Positions 1 to 11,053 of a DNA stretch of 64,000 bases are shown piece by piece. A program made the position numbers and the translations under genes. Location of the stretch: NCBI RefSeq assembly GCF_005047655.1, contig NZ_SUKF01000001.1, positions 608,745 through 672,744 on the forward strand. Reading direction: 5' to 3'. Below the pieces are notes generated by a model, which made no database searches, was not told the origin of the DNA, and saw only the letters and a list, made by a program, of their open reading frames with translations. Numbering within the stretch: position 1 is the first letter of the stretch; every line of letters starts with the position of its first letter. The stretch comes from Sinimarinibacterium arenosum (GTDB lineage Bacteria; Pseudomonadota; Gammaproteobacteria; Nevskiales; Nevskiaceae).

Positions 1-2
1 GG

Positions 3-1169
<1,167 letters not shown>

Positions 1170-1173
1170 CGTC

Positions 1174-1728
1174 GTGAGCCTCCGTCTCGCCGCATGTTGT
1201 CTCGCTGCACTGCTCTTGAGCGGCTGCGGATTTCGTCTGGCGGGCACACGGCCGCTGCCCGAGACCTTGCGCGATGTTTATATTGAAGTCATCACGCCCT
1301 ATCAGGTGGTGCCGCCGCCACTTGAAAGCTCGCTGCGTTCGATATTGCAGCGTCGCGGGGCAACGGTCCGCGGGAGTGCCGGCGCCGGCACCACGATCAT
1401 TCGCCTGAGCGACCTGAATGAGCGGCGAGAAGTGCTGTCGATCGGCATCGATGGCAAGGCGCTTGAGTATCGGCTGGTGACCAGCGTTCGTTATGCCGCT
1501 TACGCGGGCGGGCGAGTTCTTGCAGGGCCTGACGAGCTGCGGCTGACCCGCGACTACAGCTTCCAGCCGGCGCAGGTATTGGCCAAGGAAGCTGAGGAAG
1601 CGCGCTTGCGTGAATTCATTCAGACCCAGCTCGCCGAGTTGATGATGCTGCGACTGGAGACGCAGGCAAGCCACCGTGAAGAAGGAGCGGCATTGGCCGC
1701 CGATGCCCCAGCCGATGCCGCGCACTGA
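1174..1728 (+). CDS. lptE: LPS-assembly lipoprotein LptE
   Basis: LptE is the outer-membrane lipoprotein that plugs the LptD barrel and helps deliver LPS to the cell surface. The chosen start is the GTG at 1174, giving 184 residues. It begins with a short basic n-region, a hydrophobic core and the lipobox LLSGC, followed by GFRLAG, a typical LptE mature N-terminus. No Shine-Dalgarno is apparent, but the start lies 4 nt after the leuS stop, so translation is probably coupled. Length and position after leuS match the family. In many relatives holA (DNA polymerase III delta) follows immediately; here it does not. Confidence 0.93.
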   Translation: MSLRLAACCLAALLLSGCGFRLAGTRPLPETLRDVYIEVITPYQVVPPPLESSLRSILQRRGATVRGSAGAGTTIIRLSDLNERREVLSIGIDGKALEYRLVTSVRYAAYAGGRVLAGPDELRLTRDYSFQPAQVLAKEAEEARLREFIQTQLAELMMLRLETQASHREEGAALAADAPADAAH

Positions 1729-1821
1729 CCGTTGTGATTGATTGCAGCGCGGCAGGGTGCATCGAATTGGGCCCCGTCATCGTAAAACTCTAGTTCTAGA
1801 TTCGACTTCAGGGAGATTGGT

Positions 1822-2523
1822 GTGCTGGGACGGTTGCTGTTGTTGTGCGGTCTGCTGTGCGTGGGGCCGGCCGATGCCGGCTGGTCCGGGGAGCTGGAGT
1901 TCGGCTATCTGGCCAGTTCAGGAAATACGCAGACCGAGTCGCTCAACGGCAAGTTCGGACTCGACTATGCCGGGGATCAGTGGAAGAACGCGCTGATCGC
2001 TTCCGGTGTGTACACCACCGATGAAGGCGAAACCTCGGCTGAACGCTATGCCGCGGCTGATACGCTGAGCTGCGATGTGACTGCACGTGACTATCTGTTC
2101 GCAGCGGTGGACTGGGAAAAGGATTTGTTCGGCGGCGTGCGGGAACGCTTGTCTGAGTCGGCAGGTTACGGTCGCCATGTGTTGATGGGACCGACGCACA
2201 AGCTGGACGTCGAGTTTGGCGCTGGTGTGCGTCAGACCCAGGCGAATGACACCGGCGAACGGCAGAACGACACGATCGTGCGGGGCAAGGCGGCCTACCA
2301 GCTCGCGTTGTCTGAGACCAGCCGGTTTCGGCAGTCACTCAAGGCCGAGTCGGGTGAATCGAACACCTATGTCGAATTTCTCTCGGAACTGAAGCTGGCG
2401 ATTGTCGGCCAACTGTACGCGGTACTGTCGTATACGGTGCATCACAACAGCGATGTTCCGCCTGGGAATGAAAAGACCGACACCTTTACCGCGGTGAATC
2501 TGTCCTACAGCTTCGGCAAATGA
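1822..2523 (+). CDS. DUF481 family outer-membrane beta-barrel protein (YdiY-like)
   Basis: This 233-residue protein starts with a GTG at 1822, preceded by an AGGGAGA ribosome site at 1810-1816. A signal peptide of about 19 residues ends near ADAG. The mature part begins WSGELEFGYLASSGNTQTES, the characteristic opening of DUF481 proteins, and alternates hydrophobic and polar residues as expected of transmembrane beta strands, ending LSYSFGK. Such proteins are predicted outer-membrane barrels of unknown substrate; some are induced by salt or acid. The 93 bp upstream carries no gene. It sits where holA is often found after lptE, suggesting a local rearrangement. Confidence 0.85.
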   Translation: MLGRLLLLCGLLCVGPADAGWSGELEFGYLASSGNTQTESLNGKFGLDYAGDQWKNALIASGVYTTDEGETSAERYAAADTLSCDVTARDYLFAAVDWEKDLFGGVRERLSESAGYGRHVLMGPTHKLDVEFGAGVRQTQANDTGERQNDTIVRGKAAYQLALSETSRFRQSLKAESGESNTYVEFLSELKLAIVGQLYAVLSYTVHHNSDVPPGNEKTDTFTAVNLSYSFGK

Positions 2524-2543
2524 GCGTCTCAAGGAACTGAACC

Positions 2544-2864
2544 ATGAGCTACTACCAGCATCACGTGTTCTTCTGCTGCAATCAGCGCGCGCCGGGTGCA
2601 CGCACGTGCTGTAACGACAAAGGAGCCAGTGAGCTGCGGGGCTACGCCAAGGAAAAGGTCAAGGCACTGGGGCTGAGCGGAGCCGGAAAGGTGCGGATTA
2701 ATCAGTCCGGCTGTCTTGATCGTTGCGAGCTGGGGCCTTGCATCGTGGTTTATCCGCAGGGTGTCTGGTATCGCTATCTCGACGAGGAAGACATCGACGA
2801 AATCGTCGAACGTCATCTGCGTGACGGCGAGATCGTTGATCGGTTGCGCCTGCCCGATCAGTAG
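2544..2864 (+). CDS. Thioredoxin-like [2Fe-2S] ferredoxin
   Basis: The 106-residue product has paired cysteines near the N-terminus (C11, C12 and C22, C23) and a C-terminal SGCLDRCELGPC motif followed by VVYPQGVWY. This is the pattern of thioredoxin-fold (Shethna-type, (2Fe-2S)-binding) ferredoxins, which carry electrons in the cytoplasm. The strongly acidic C-terminus (DEEDIDEIVE) is also usual for the family. The gene begins 20 nt after the DUF481 gene and converges on mltF, leaving about 40 bp between the stops. The redox partner cannot be told from the neighbourhood. Confidence 0.88.
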   Translation: MSYYQHHVFFCCNQRAPGARTCCNDKGASELRGYAKEKVKALGLSGAGKVRINQSGCLDRCELGPCIVVYPQGVWYRYLDEEDIDEIVERHLRDGEIVDRLRLPDQ

Positions 2865-2906
2865 AAGCCGAGGTCCCGCGCTATCCAGGCGCGCATTTAT
2901 TCCAGC

Positions 2907-4397
2907 TCAGAGGATCGGGGAGTCGATGCCCAGCGGGTTCTTGGTGTCGTTTTGTTGCGGCGCCTCTACCGCCGGGGTCGCCGGCTGCGGTGGCGTCACG
3001 GGCACGCCGGTCATCCAGACCAGCATGTCGTAGTAGGTGCGGACATTGCCGACGTAGGTCACGGCTTCGTGACCCCGCGCATACCCGTATTTCGTCTTGC
3101 TATGCCAGCGGCTCTGCGTCAACAAAGGCAGCCGCTCTCGGATATCGAGCCATCGGTCCGGGTCGCCGCCCTGTTGACGGACCAATGTGCGGGCATCGAG
3201 CAGGTGGCCGTAACCGATGTTGTAAGCAGCCAAAGCCAACCAGGTGCGATCGGGTTCCCGCACTTCGGGCGGAAGCTGGTCAAGCAGCATGCGGAAATAG
3301 CGGGCACCGCCGCTGATGCTTTGTGCCGGATCGTCGCGGTTGTCGATTTTCATCAGACTGGCGGTGGCATTCGTCAGCTGCATGATGCCGCGCACCCCGG
3401 TCGGGCTGGTGGCCGAAGGATCCCAGTGGGATTCCTGGTAGCCGATCGCGGCCAGCAGGCGCCAATCCAGTCCGACCTTCTCGGCGACTTTCTCGAACTG
3501 GGCCCGATAGCGTGGCAAACGGCTTTCGACATCGTTCGCTAGCGTCAGCGCGCCGTAGCTGTCGACCTGATCAATGTGCCCGAAGTAGCGGTCGCGCAGG
3601 CGCGAAAGTTCTGACTTCTCCAGTTGGCCAATATATTCGTTGGCCAGCTGATACAGGCTGTCATCGCGATTGGCCGGAAATGCCCAGGCCAGGGGCTGTG
3701 ACTCGGCGACTTGAAACGCGACGCGCAGATTCGGGTAGTAGCGCTGGTTGATTGCCAGCAAATCAGAATTGGCGATCGTGTAGTCGAGGTCGCCGCTGGA
3801 GACCCGGAACAGCAATTCCTCGGATTCGACGTCCGGAATTTCCTGCCAGCTTAGATTCGGGAACTCGGCAGTGCGCAGTTCGCGCAGGCGTTGTGCGTGA
3901 ATGCCGCCATCGACTACGGCCAGCGTTCCCTTCAGATCGCCCAGAGAACTCGGCTTCGGTGTCCCGTTGCGGTAAACCAGCAACGGAACCACCTCGTGCA
4001 GCGGGGTGCCAAATCGGATTTCAGCGCTGCGTTCCGGATTGACCCCGATGCCGGCAGCAGCCATCTGCGCTTTCCCCGAGAGTGCCATCTGGATGGCCTC
4101 GGGCGGCGTCGATGCCAGAACCAACTCCAGTTTGACGCCGATCAGCTGCGCCAGTTCGGAGACCAGATCGTATTCGAATCCGGTCGGTTCGCCATCCGGC
4201 CCGAGGTAATAGGTGGTCGGGCTGTTGACCGTGGCCACTTTCAGCGTGCCGGACGCGCGGATTTCGTCGACGAGGGACTGTCTCGGGGAACAGGTCGAAA
4301 CCACCGTGATGCATGCGGCCATGACCGCGAATGCAGCCATCCGCAGCGCTTTGGGCGCGGGATTTACATCGGTATTGGTTTTCGCGGTTCGGGTCAT
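2907..4397 (-). CDS. mltF: Membrane-bound lytic murein transglycosylase F
   Basis: MltF cleaves the MurNAc-GlcNAc bond of peptidoglycan, forming 1,6-anhydromuropeptides, and is attached to the envelope. The 496-residue product has a hydrophobic N-terminus ending in VVSTC (possible lipidation at C36). A solute-binding-protein-like domain spans roughly residues 45-275, and a lytic-transglycosylase SLT domain roughly 300-430. The catalytic glutamate is E322 in YQESHWDP, followed by GVRGIMQLT and AAYNIGYGH. This two-domain order is diagnostic of MltF. The C-terminal 40 residues are proline-rich. It is transcribed alone, away from tRNA-Ser and convergent with the ferredoxin gene. Confidence 0.94.
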   Translation of the reverse strand: MTRTAKTNTDVNPAPKALRMAAFAVMAACITVVSTCSPRQSLVDEIRASGTLKVATVNSPTTYYLGPDGEPTGFEYDLVSELAQLIGVKLELVLASTPPEAIQMALSGKAQMAAAGIGVNPERSAEIRFGTPLHEVVPLLVYRNGTPKPSSLGDLKGTLAVVDGGIHAQRLRELRTAEFPNLSWQEIPDVESEELLFRVSSGDLDYTIANSDLLAINQRYYPNLRVAFQVAESQPLAWAFPANRDDSLYQLANEYIGQLEKSELSRLRDRYFGHIDQVDSYGALTLANDVESRLPRYRAQFEKVAEKVGLDWRLLAAIGYQESHWDPSATSPTGVRGIMQLTNATASLMKIDNRDDPAQSISGGARYFRMLLDQLPPEVREPDRTWLALAAYNIGYGHLLDARTLVRQQGGDPDRWLDIRERLPLLTQSRWHSKTKYGYARGHEAVTYVGNVRTYYDMLVWMTGVPVTPPQPATPAVEAPQQNDTKNPLGIDSPIL

Positions 4398-4623
4398 TTA
4401 GAATTCGCGCCCGGTCGGGCTGCCGTATCGACCGCACGCTAGCACAACAGGTTTCCTCAACGCGTGCTCTGGCTGTCGCAAGCGACGCTCCGGGCAGGTC
4501 GAACGGTTGTTCTGAAGTGAGTATTGTGCAGGCTGTTGCGATGCACATCAGCTACACTATGCGCCGCGTGCTGGGCTGCCGGGCATGCGATATCGCAGCG
4601 TCTTTGCGGTATTCGAGTCTTAC

Positions 4624-4713
<90 letters not shown>

Positions 4714-4725
4714 TACAAACGAAAT

Positions 4726-4747
4726 CGGGCCCATCGGGCCCGTTTTT
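4726..4747 (+). terminator. Rho-independent terminator after tRNA-Ser
   Basis: A perfect 7-bp stem CGGGCCC/GGGCCCG (4726-4732 and 4736-4742) with a 3-nt loop ATC is followed directly by TTTTT (4743-4747). It lies 12 nt beyond the tRNA CCA end, so it most likely ends the tRNA transcript. Confidence 0.9.
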
Positions 4748-4926
4748 GTTTGAGTCATGCTGGCTCAGGGCTCACATGATGGCCAATGCCCTCAGGATTC
4801 GCCCGGTTCGGTGGGGGATGGACGAATTCGCGGGAGGGGCTAGTGTGTGCTTCGACGCCTGTCGCAATGGCATACACTTTGAGCCTGCCGTCATCACTCC
4901 ATAGCTCTGCCGGTCAAACAACGCAC

Positions 4927-5265
4927 ATGGCTGCCAAGCAACGTCTCTATCGTGTTTCGTTCATGAATCAGGGGCAGGTTTACGAGATTTATGCCCGCGA
5001 AGTGAGTCATGGCGGCATGCTCGGCTTTGTCGAGGTGGCCAAGCTCGTATTTGGCGAAAAAACCACCGTGGTGGTGGATACCAGCGAAGAGAAGCTGAAG
5101 GACGAATTTTCCAATGTCGAACGCTTCTACGTTCCAGTCCATGCGGTGATCCGGATCGACGAGGTCAGCAAGCAGGGCCCCGCACGCATCGTCGGCGGCA
5201 GCGAAAGCGGCTCAAAGGTGACGCCGTTTCCGCTTTACACCTTTGGTGGCGATGGAAAACAGTGA
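4927..5265 (+). CDS. DUF1820 family protein
   Basis: The 112-residue product starts MAAKQRLYRVSF and continues with the conserved blocks GQVYEIYAREV, FVEVAKLVFGE and VPVHAVIRIDEV that mark DUF1820, a family of small cytoplasmic proteins found mainly in gammaproteobacteria. No function is established. The ATG at 4927 matches the family start; an in-frame upstream ATG at 4786 would add 47 residues without family similarity. No signal peptide or membrane segment is visible. It lies 33 bp before a metallo-beta-lactamase-fold gene and could be co-transcribed with it. Confidence 0.85.
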   Translation: MAAKQRLYRVSFMNQGQVYEIYAREVSHGGMLGFVEVAKLVFGEKTTVVVDTSEEKLKDEFSNVERFYVPVHAVIRIDEVSKQGPARIVGGSESGSKVTPFPLYTFGGDGKQ

Positions 5266-5298
5266 TGCGACGGCGGCGCGCCTGAAAGTGGGAGCCTG

Positions 5299-6060
5299 AT
5301 GCGATTTGCGATGCTGGGCAGTGGCTCGAAAGGCAATGCGACGCTGATCGAGGCCGGAGGCACGCGTCTGTTGATCGACTGCGGCTTTACTCTGGCAGAA
5401 ACCGAAATGCGCCTCGCCAGGCTGGGGGTGGAGGCTGCGTCGCTGGACGCGATTCTGGTCACGCACGAGCACGGCGATCATCTGAGCGGTGTTGGGCGGC
5501 TCGCGCGAAAGCATCGGATTCCGGTGTGGATGACGCACGGCACTTACGCGGCATGGAAGGATACCCAGGTTCCGCACTGTCTGCGTTTCAGCCCGCACCA
5601 GGCATTTCGCATCGGGGCACTGGAGGTGCAGCCGTATCCGGTGCCCCATGATGCCCGAGAGCCTTGTCAGTACCGACTGGGCGCGGGCTCTCTGAGCTTG
5701 GGCGTGCTGTCGGATCTGGGCCACATCACGGCCCACGTGCGCGAAGTTCTGGCTGATTGTGACGCGCTGTTGCTCGAATGCAATCACGACCCCGTCATGC
5801 TGCGCGACGGTCCCTATCCTGATGCGTTGAAGCGCCGGGTTGGCGGCAACCGCGGGCATCTGTCCAATCAGCAGGCGGCGCAGTTGCTCAGTCCCGCGGC
5901 GCGCCGGCGGCTGCAGCATCTGGTGCTGACCCACCTGTCCGAGGCCAACAATACCCCTGAACTTGCGCGTGCGGCCGTAGTTTCTGCGTTGGAAGGCGAC
6001 GCGCCCTGGCTGGTCTGTGCCGATCAGGCCGATGGACTGCAATGGCGCGAACTGGTCTGA
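5299..6060 (+). CDS. MBL-fold metallo-hydrolase (YycJ/WalJ-like)
   Basis: A 253-residue metallo-beta-lactamase-fold protein. It opens with MRFAMLGSGSKGNATLIE, typical of the YycJ/WalJ-like group, and has the metal-binding THEHGDH motif (HxHxDH) near residues 55-61, with further ligand candidates in SDLGHIT and LTHLSEANN. Members are predicted two-metal hydrolases or exonuclease-like enzymes; WalJ has been linked to cell-wall and DNA-repair phenotypes in Firmicutes, but the proteobacterial role is unclear. There is no signal peptide, so it should be cytoplasmic. purL starts 101 bp downstream. Confidence 0.87.
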   Translation: MRFAMLGSGSKGNATLIEAGGTRLLIDCGFTLAETEMRLARLGVEAASLDAILVTHEHGDHLSGVGRLARKHRIPVWMTHGTYAAWKDTQVPHCLRFSPHQAFRIGALEVQPYPVPHDAREPCQYRLGAGSLSLGVLSDLGHITAHVREVLADCDALLLECNHDPVMLRDGPYPDALKRRVGGNRGHLSNQQAAQLLSPAARRRLQHLVLTHLSEANNTPELARAAVVSALEGDAPWLVCADQADGLQWRELV

Positions 6061-6161
6061 CGGTTTTCGGCCCGGACGTGCGAAAATAGGGCGCTCGCGA
6101 ACCCACATCCCGTCACCTGGCCCTATCTGCCCGGCTGGCGGGGGCCGACCCAAGGAACTTC

Positions 6162-9100
6162 ATGGCTCTGACCGTGCTCCCCGGTGCCGAAACGCTCTCG
6201 GCATTCCGTATCGCCCGTCTGCTCGCGCAGTTGCGCCGCTTCGCGCCGAATCTGCAGTCGGTAGTCGAGAGCGATCTGTTCCTGATCGACGCGGACGGCG
6301 TTGACACAGCGGCACTGCGCCAGCTGTTGGGCGACGGGCCGGCGGAAATCGAAGCGGCTGATCTGGTGCTGTATGTAGTCCCTCGTCTGGGCACGACGTC
6401 CCCATGGTCGAGCAAAGCCACCGACATCGCCCGAGTCTGCGGGCTCGACGGCGTGCGCCGGATCGAGCATGGCCGTGCCTATCGTCTCCACGGAGTGACT
6501 GCACTGCCGGCCGAGGCGTTGGCGCTGCTGCATGATCCGATGATGGAATCGGTGCTGGACAACGTTGCAGCGCTGCAGCATATCTTTGATGCCCAGCCAC
6601 GCAGGTCGCTGCGCACGGTGGATGTGCTCGGCGGCGGTGCTGCGGCACTGGCCGCGGCCAACACCGAGTGGGGGCTTGCGCTGTCGGAGGACGAAATCGC
6701 ATATCTGGCAGCGCACTACAGCAGTACCGGCGCGAACCCGACCGACGCAGAGCTGATGATGTTCGCGCAGGTCAACAGCGAGCACTGCCGGCACAAAATC
6801 TTCAACGCCGAATTTACCGTCGATGGCGAGGCTCAACCGCATTCGTTGTTCGACATGATTCGCATGACACACGCCGCTGCGCCGCAGGGCGTGCTGTCGG
6901 CGTACAAGGACAATGCAGCCGTCATTGAAGGCTGGTCGGCGATGCGCTGGTTCCCGGACGCCGACCGCATCTGGCGCGCGCACGAAGAAGACGTCGCGAT
7001 CCTGATGAAGGTCGAGACGCACAACCATCCGACGGGTATCTCGCCGCATCCGGGCGCCGCCACTGGTGCCGGCGGCGAGATTCGCGATGAGGCTGCGACG
7101 GGGCGCGGGGGCAAGCCCAAGGCCGGTTTGAGCGGATTCAGCGTCTCGAATCTTCGCATTCCCGGGTTCGAGCAGCCCTGGGAGCAGACGGCAGAGCTGG
7201 TTTCGCGTGGGCGCCCGCAGCGGATGGCATCGGCACTGTCGATCATGCTCGAGGGCCCGATCGGCGCTGCGGCCTACAACAACGAATTCGGTCGGCCGAA
7301 TCTCAACGGCTATTTCCGCAGTTTCGAACTGATCGCGCCGGATGGCCGCAATCGTGGCTATCACAAGCCGATCATGATCGCCGGCGGCTACGGCAACATC
7401 CGTACGCCGCATGTCGAAAAGCTGGAGGTGGTCGAAGGCACACAGCTGGTGGTGCTGGGCGGCCCCGCGATGCTGATCGGTCTGGGCGGCGGTGCGGCCT
7501 CGTCAATGGCGACTGGCACCAGCTCTGAAGCCCTGGATTTCGCGTCCGTACAGCGTGCCAATCCCGAACTGGAGCGGCGCTGTCAGGAAGTGGTGGACGC
7601 CTGCTGGGCGATGGGCGACGCCAATCCGATCCTGTCGATTCACGACGTCGGAGCCGGCGGGATTTCCAACGCGCTGCCGGAACTGGTTGATGCTGACGAT
7701 CGAGGCGGGCGCTTCCAGCTGCGCGAGGTCAATAGTGCCGATCCCGCGCTGTCGCCGATGGAGATCTGGTGCAACGAATCGCAGGAACGCTATGTGCTGG
7801 CGATCGCACCACAGGACATCGAGCGTTTCGTGGCGCTGTGCGCGCGCGAGCGCTGCCCCTACGCAGTGGTTGGCACCGCGACCGCCGAACGCCAGCTGAT
7901 CGTTGAGGACGCTCTGGACGGCAACCGTGCAGTCGATATGCCGATGCCCGTGTTGCTCGGCAAGCCGCCGCGGATGCAACGCCGAACGCGGCGTGCGCCG
8001 CAGCAATTCGACGGTCTGAATACCGCGCAGATCGACCTGCGTGAAGCCGTGCAGCGTGTGCTGGCTTTGCCGAGCGTGGCGTCAAAGAGCTTTCTGATCA
8101 CCATCGGCGATCGAACGGTGGGCGGCCTGACCGTGCGCGATCAGATGGTAGGGCCGTGGCAGGTGCCGGTGGCCGACTGTGCGGTGACCGCGACGGGGTT
8201 CGAGGCGATCACCGGTGAAGCCATGGCGATGGGCGAGCGCACGCCGCTGGCCTTGATCGATGCGGCGGCGTCCGGGCGCATGGCCGTGGGTGAGGCGGTG
8301 ATGAATATCGCGGCCGCGCGGATCGGCCGCATCGGTGATATCCGGCTGTCGGCCAACTGGATGGCCGCGTGCGGACAGGGCGATGAAGATGCGCGCCTGT
8401 TTGATACGGTCAAGGCTGTCGGCGCCGAGCTGTGCCCGGCACTCGGCATTGCGATTCCGGTGGGCAAGGATTCGCTGTCGATGAAGAGTGTGTGGTCACA
8501 GGACGGGACGGCACAGGCGCAGACGGCGCCGCTGTCGCTGATTGTCTCGTCGTTTGCGCCAGTGGCGGATGTGCGGATGAGTCTGACGCCGCAGCTGCGT
8601 ACCGATGCCGGTGACACCCGGCTGCTGCTGCTGGACCTCGGAGCGGGGCGGAATCGCATCGGCGGTTCGGCACTCGCGCAGGTGTATGCACAGGTGGGTG
8701 ACCGTGCGCCGGATCTCGACGATCCGCAACAGCTCAAACAGGCTTTCGCGCTGATCCAGTCGCTGAATCAGGATGGCCGCGTGCTGGCGTACCACGATCG
8801 CAGCGACGGTGGATTGCTGGTGACGGTTGCGGAGATGGCATTCGCTGGACATTGCGGTGTTACGTTGCAGATTGCCGATCTCGGCCCCGATCCGGTTGCG
8901 GCGCTGTTCGCCGAAGAGCTCGGTGCCGTGTTGCAGGTTCGCGCGGATGATGTATCAGAGGTGCTGGCGGCAGCTCGCGCCGCGGGGGTGCCGGTGCACG
9001 ACATCGGTGCGGTGACCGCTGAGGATAAGCTGAGCATTGATGCCGGTGCGCGTCGCCTGTATGCAGAGGCGCGCAGCGCGCTGCATCGTCGCTGGGCCGA

Positions 9101-10019
9101 GACCAGCCACCGCATCGCGGCGCTGCGTGATGATCCGGAATGCGCTGCGGAGGAGTTCGAGTCGATCGGAGCCGCCGACAATCACGGTCTGCAGGTCGTG
9201 TTGAGCTTCGATCCGGCTGAAGTTTCCGCGCCGGCACTGATCGGGCGGCCCAAGGTGGCGATCCTGCGTGAGCAGGGCGTCAACAGCCAGTATGAGATGG
9301 CCTATGCGTTCCACGCGGCCGGCTTCGAGTCGGTCGATGTGCACATGAGCGATGTCCTTGCCGGACGGGTGCAGCTGAGCGACTTCAGCGGCTTGGTCGC
9401 CTGTGGCGGTTTTTCGTATGGCGATGTGCTGGGCGCCGGGCAGGGCTGGGCCAAGACCATTCTGTTCCACGCGCAGGCGCGTGACGCGGTCGCCGAGTTT
9501 CTCGCACGCGACGACCGCTTTGCGCTCGGGGTCTGCAACGGCTGCCAGATGTTTGCCGCATTGAAGGAAATTGTTCCCGGGGCTGCGCACTGGCCGACAT
9601 TCCGACGTAATCGCAGCGAGCAGTTCGAAGCGCGCTGGTCCCAGGTCGAGATTACCGAATCGAAATCGCTGTTCTTTGCCGGTATGCAAGGCTCGAAGCT
9701 GCCGATCGCTGTCGCGCATGGCGAGGGCCGCGCGGTATTTGATTCGGTTGCCGATCTGGATGTGCTACGTGCGGCCGGACAGCTGTCGATGCGCTATCTC
9801 GGCCCGGACGGTGCTCCGGCGAGTCGCTATCCGTACAACCCGAATGGTTCGCCTGAAGGCGTCACGTCGGTATGCAACGCCGATGGGCGCATTACCGTGT
9901 TGATGCCTCATCCGGAACGCACCGTGCACGGTGTCGCTGGATCGTGGTGGCCGCAGCAGCGCGGTGCCAAGACGCCGTGGTTCCAGATGTTCGTCAACGC
10001 ACGCAAGTGGGTGCGCTGA
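6162..10019 (+). CDS. purL: Phosphoribosylformylglycinamidine synthase, large single-chain form
   Basis: PurL converts FGAR, glutamine and ATP to FGAM in purine synthesis. At 1285 residues it is the large single-polypeptide form of gammaproteobacteria, holding N-terminal, FGAM synthetase and glutaminase domains. Visible landmarks include [34 protein letters not shown] (ATP-grasp-like core), [17 protein letters not shown] and the class I glutaminase region GVCNGCQM with nucleophile C1125, followed by PHPERTVHG. An AAGGA ribosome site lies about 8 nt before the ATG. It stands alone, converging with mlaA with 18 bp between stops. Confidence 0.98.
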   Translation: MALTVLPGAETLSAFRIARLLAQLRRFAPNLQSVVESDLFLIDADGVDTAALRQLLGDGPAEIEAADLVLYVVPRLGTTSPWSSKATDIARVCGLDGVRRIEHGRAYRLHGVTALPAEALALLHDPMMESVLDNVAALQHIFDAQPRRSLRTVDVLGGGAAALAAANTEWGLALSEDEIAYLAAHYSSTGANPTDAELMMFAQVNSEHCRHKIFNAEFTVDGEAQPHSLFDMIRMTHAAAPQGVLSAYKDNAAVIEGWSAMRWFPDADRIWRAHEEDVAILMKVETHNHPTGISPHPGAATGAGGEIRDEAATGRGGKPKAGLSGFSVSNLRIPGFEQPWEQTAELVSRGRPQRMASALSIMLEGPIGAAAYNNEFGRPNLNGYFRSFELIAPDGRNRGYHKPIMIAGGYGNIRTPHVEKLEVVEGTQLVVLGGPAMLIGLGGGAASSMATGTSSEALDFASVQRANPELERRCQEVVDACWAMGDANPILSIHDVGAGGISNALPELVDADDRGGRFQLREVNSADPALSPMEIWCNESQERYVLAIAPQDIERFVALCARERCPYAVVGTATAERQLIVEDALDGNRAVDMPMPVLLGKPPRMQRRTRRAPQQFDGLNTAQIDLREAVQRVLALPSVASKSFLITIGDRTVGGLTVRDQMVGPWQVPVADCAVTATGFEAITGEAMAMGERTPLALIDAAASGRMAVGEAVMNIAAARIGRIGDIRLSANWMAACGQGDEDARLFDTVKAVGAELCPALGIAIPVGKDSLSMKSVWSQDGTAQAQTAPLSLIVSSFAPVADVRMSLTPQLRTDAGDTRLLLLDLGAGRNRIGGSALAQVYAQVGDRAPDLDDPQQLKQAFALIQSLNQDGRVLAYHDRSDGGLLVTVAEMAFAGHCGVTLQIADLGPDPVAALFAEELGAVLQVRADDVSEVLAAARAAGVPVHDIGAVTAEDKLSIDAGARRLYAEARSALHRRWAETSHRIAALRDDPECAAEEFESIGAADNHGLQVVLSFDPAEVSAPALIGRPKVAILREQGVNSQYEMAYAFHAAGFESVDVHMSDVLAGRVQLSDFSGLVACGGFSYGDVLGAGQGWAKTILFHAQARDAVAEFLARDDRFALGVCNGCQMFAALKEIVPGAAHWPTFRRNRSEQFEARWSQVEITESKSLFFAGMQGSKLPIAVAHGEGRAVFDSVADLDVLRAAGQLSMRYLGPDGAPASRYPYNPNGSPEGVTSVCNADGRITVLMPHPERTVHGVAGSWWPQQRGAKTPWFQMFVNARKWVR

Positions 10020-10037
10020 CGGACGCTGCTGTTTCGG

Positions 10038-10760
10038 CTATTCAGGCAGGCCCAGGTCCAGCAGATCGTCGGGGACGTTGCCGTCGTAGATATCGTTGAG
10101 GCGCGACTGCAAGTACGCGGTACGGACAAACAGATACGGATCGAGCTGCTGCGCCAGCAGGCTGTCGAGGTCGAGCAGATGCGATCGATTATCGACCGAC
10201 TGCGCCGCAAAAATAACGATACGGTCGGTGGTATCGAGTTCTTCCACGTACTGCAGTGGCCCGGTCCAGTTGTCGCCAACGAGGCCGACCAGGTCGCGAT
10301 TGGTGCTCGGGCCGAGCAGAGGCAGCATCAGATACCAGCCTTCGCCGACGCCCCAGTGGCCCAGGGTTTGTCCAAGATCTTCGTCGTTCTTGTGCAGCCC
10401 CACCATTGTCGCCGGATCGAAAAAGCCGGCGAGGCCGAAGGTCGTATTCAGAAGCAGCCGCGTCAGGTCTTTGCCCGACTGGACGAATTTGGCCTGCAAC
10501 AGGTCGTTGATGATGACCGTCGGGTAGGTCAGATTGTCGAAGAAATTACTGACCGAGCCACGCACCGGTGATGGCACCACCGCGACATAGCCTAAGGTGA
10601 CCGGACGCAGCACATATTTGTCCGCCGTCTGGTTAAAGGCAAAAATCGGCCGATTGACGACTTCCAGCGGATCTGCCGGTTCGTACGGTGAATTGTGGGC
10701 GCAGGCAGCAAGCAACGCGCCAACTAGACACACAGCCCCCGCCTGCATGAACTGCTTCAT
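10038..10760 (-). CDS. mlaA: MlaA (VacJ) outer-membrane phospholipid-removal lipoprotein
   Basis: MlaA sits in the outer membrane and passes mislocalised phospholipids from the outer leaflet to periplasmic MlaC. The 240-residue form starting at 10760 has a signal peptide with lipobox LLAAC, and mature sequence containing DPLEVVNRPIFAFN, VRGSVSNFFDNL, the QSGKDLTRLLLNTTFG region and GVGEGWYLMLPLLGPS, all typical of MlaA/VacJ. A longer in-frame ORF starts at 10946 but its extra N-terminus overlaps mlaB and lacks a signal peptide. It is the last gene of mlaFEDCB-A, 32 bp after mlaB. Confidence 0.95.
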   Translation of the reverse strand: MKQFMQAGAVCLVGALLAACAHNSPYEPADPLEVVNRPIFAFNQTADKYVLRPVTLGYVAVVPSPVRGSVSNFFDNLTYPTVIINDLLQAKFVQSGKDLTRLLLNTTFGLAGFFDPATMVGLHKNDEDLGQTLGHWGVGEGWYLMLPLLGPSTNRDLVGLVGDNWTGPLQYVEELDTTDRIVIFAAQSVDNRSHLLDLDSLLAQQLDPYLFVRTAYLQSRLNDIYDGNVPDDLLDLGLPE

Positions 10761-10792
10761 GTGATTCCCCCAGCTCCCCGTTCGGTCGCTGC

Positions 10793-11053
10793 TTACTGTG
10801 ACGGCAGTCCCAGCATGGTATCGATTCCAAAGAACACCGCAAAATCGTGCAGCTGCTTTGGTGCGTTGATCAACTGCAGAGGGCTGCCACGTTGTTTCGA
10901 ACGCCGCGCCAACTCCAGCAGCAGTGCTGCGCCGGCGCTGTCGCACTGACTGACTTCAGCCAGGTCCAGCGTGCCATCCGTGACGATGGCATCGGCTTGC
11001 GGCAACCACTGCGACACCGTGTCAAAGCTGAGGCTGCCGTGAATTGAAATCAT
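10793..11053 (-). CDS. mlaB: MlaB STAS-domain subunit of the Mla ABC transporter
   Basis: The 86-residue protein is a single STAS domain, with the LAEVSQCDSAGAALLLEL segment characteristic of the family. In the Mla complex, MlaB binds the ATPase MlaF and is needed for its stability and activity at the inner membrane. Its start overlaps the mlaC stop by 4 nt (11050-11053), indicating coupled translation. The small size and position between mlaC and mlaA make the assignment strong even though STAS sequences are weakly conserved. Confidence 0.88.
   Translation of the reverse strand: MISIHGSLSFDTVSQWLPQADAIVTDGTLDLAEVSQCDSAGAALLLELARRSKQRGSPLQLINAPKQLHDFAVFFGIDTMLGLPSQ

Noticed and set aside
6123-7412. 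429-codon minus-strand ORF opposite purL
   Set aside because: It is antisense to the conserved N-terminal half of purL and has no domain.
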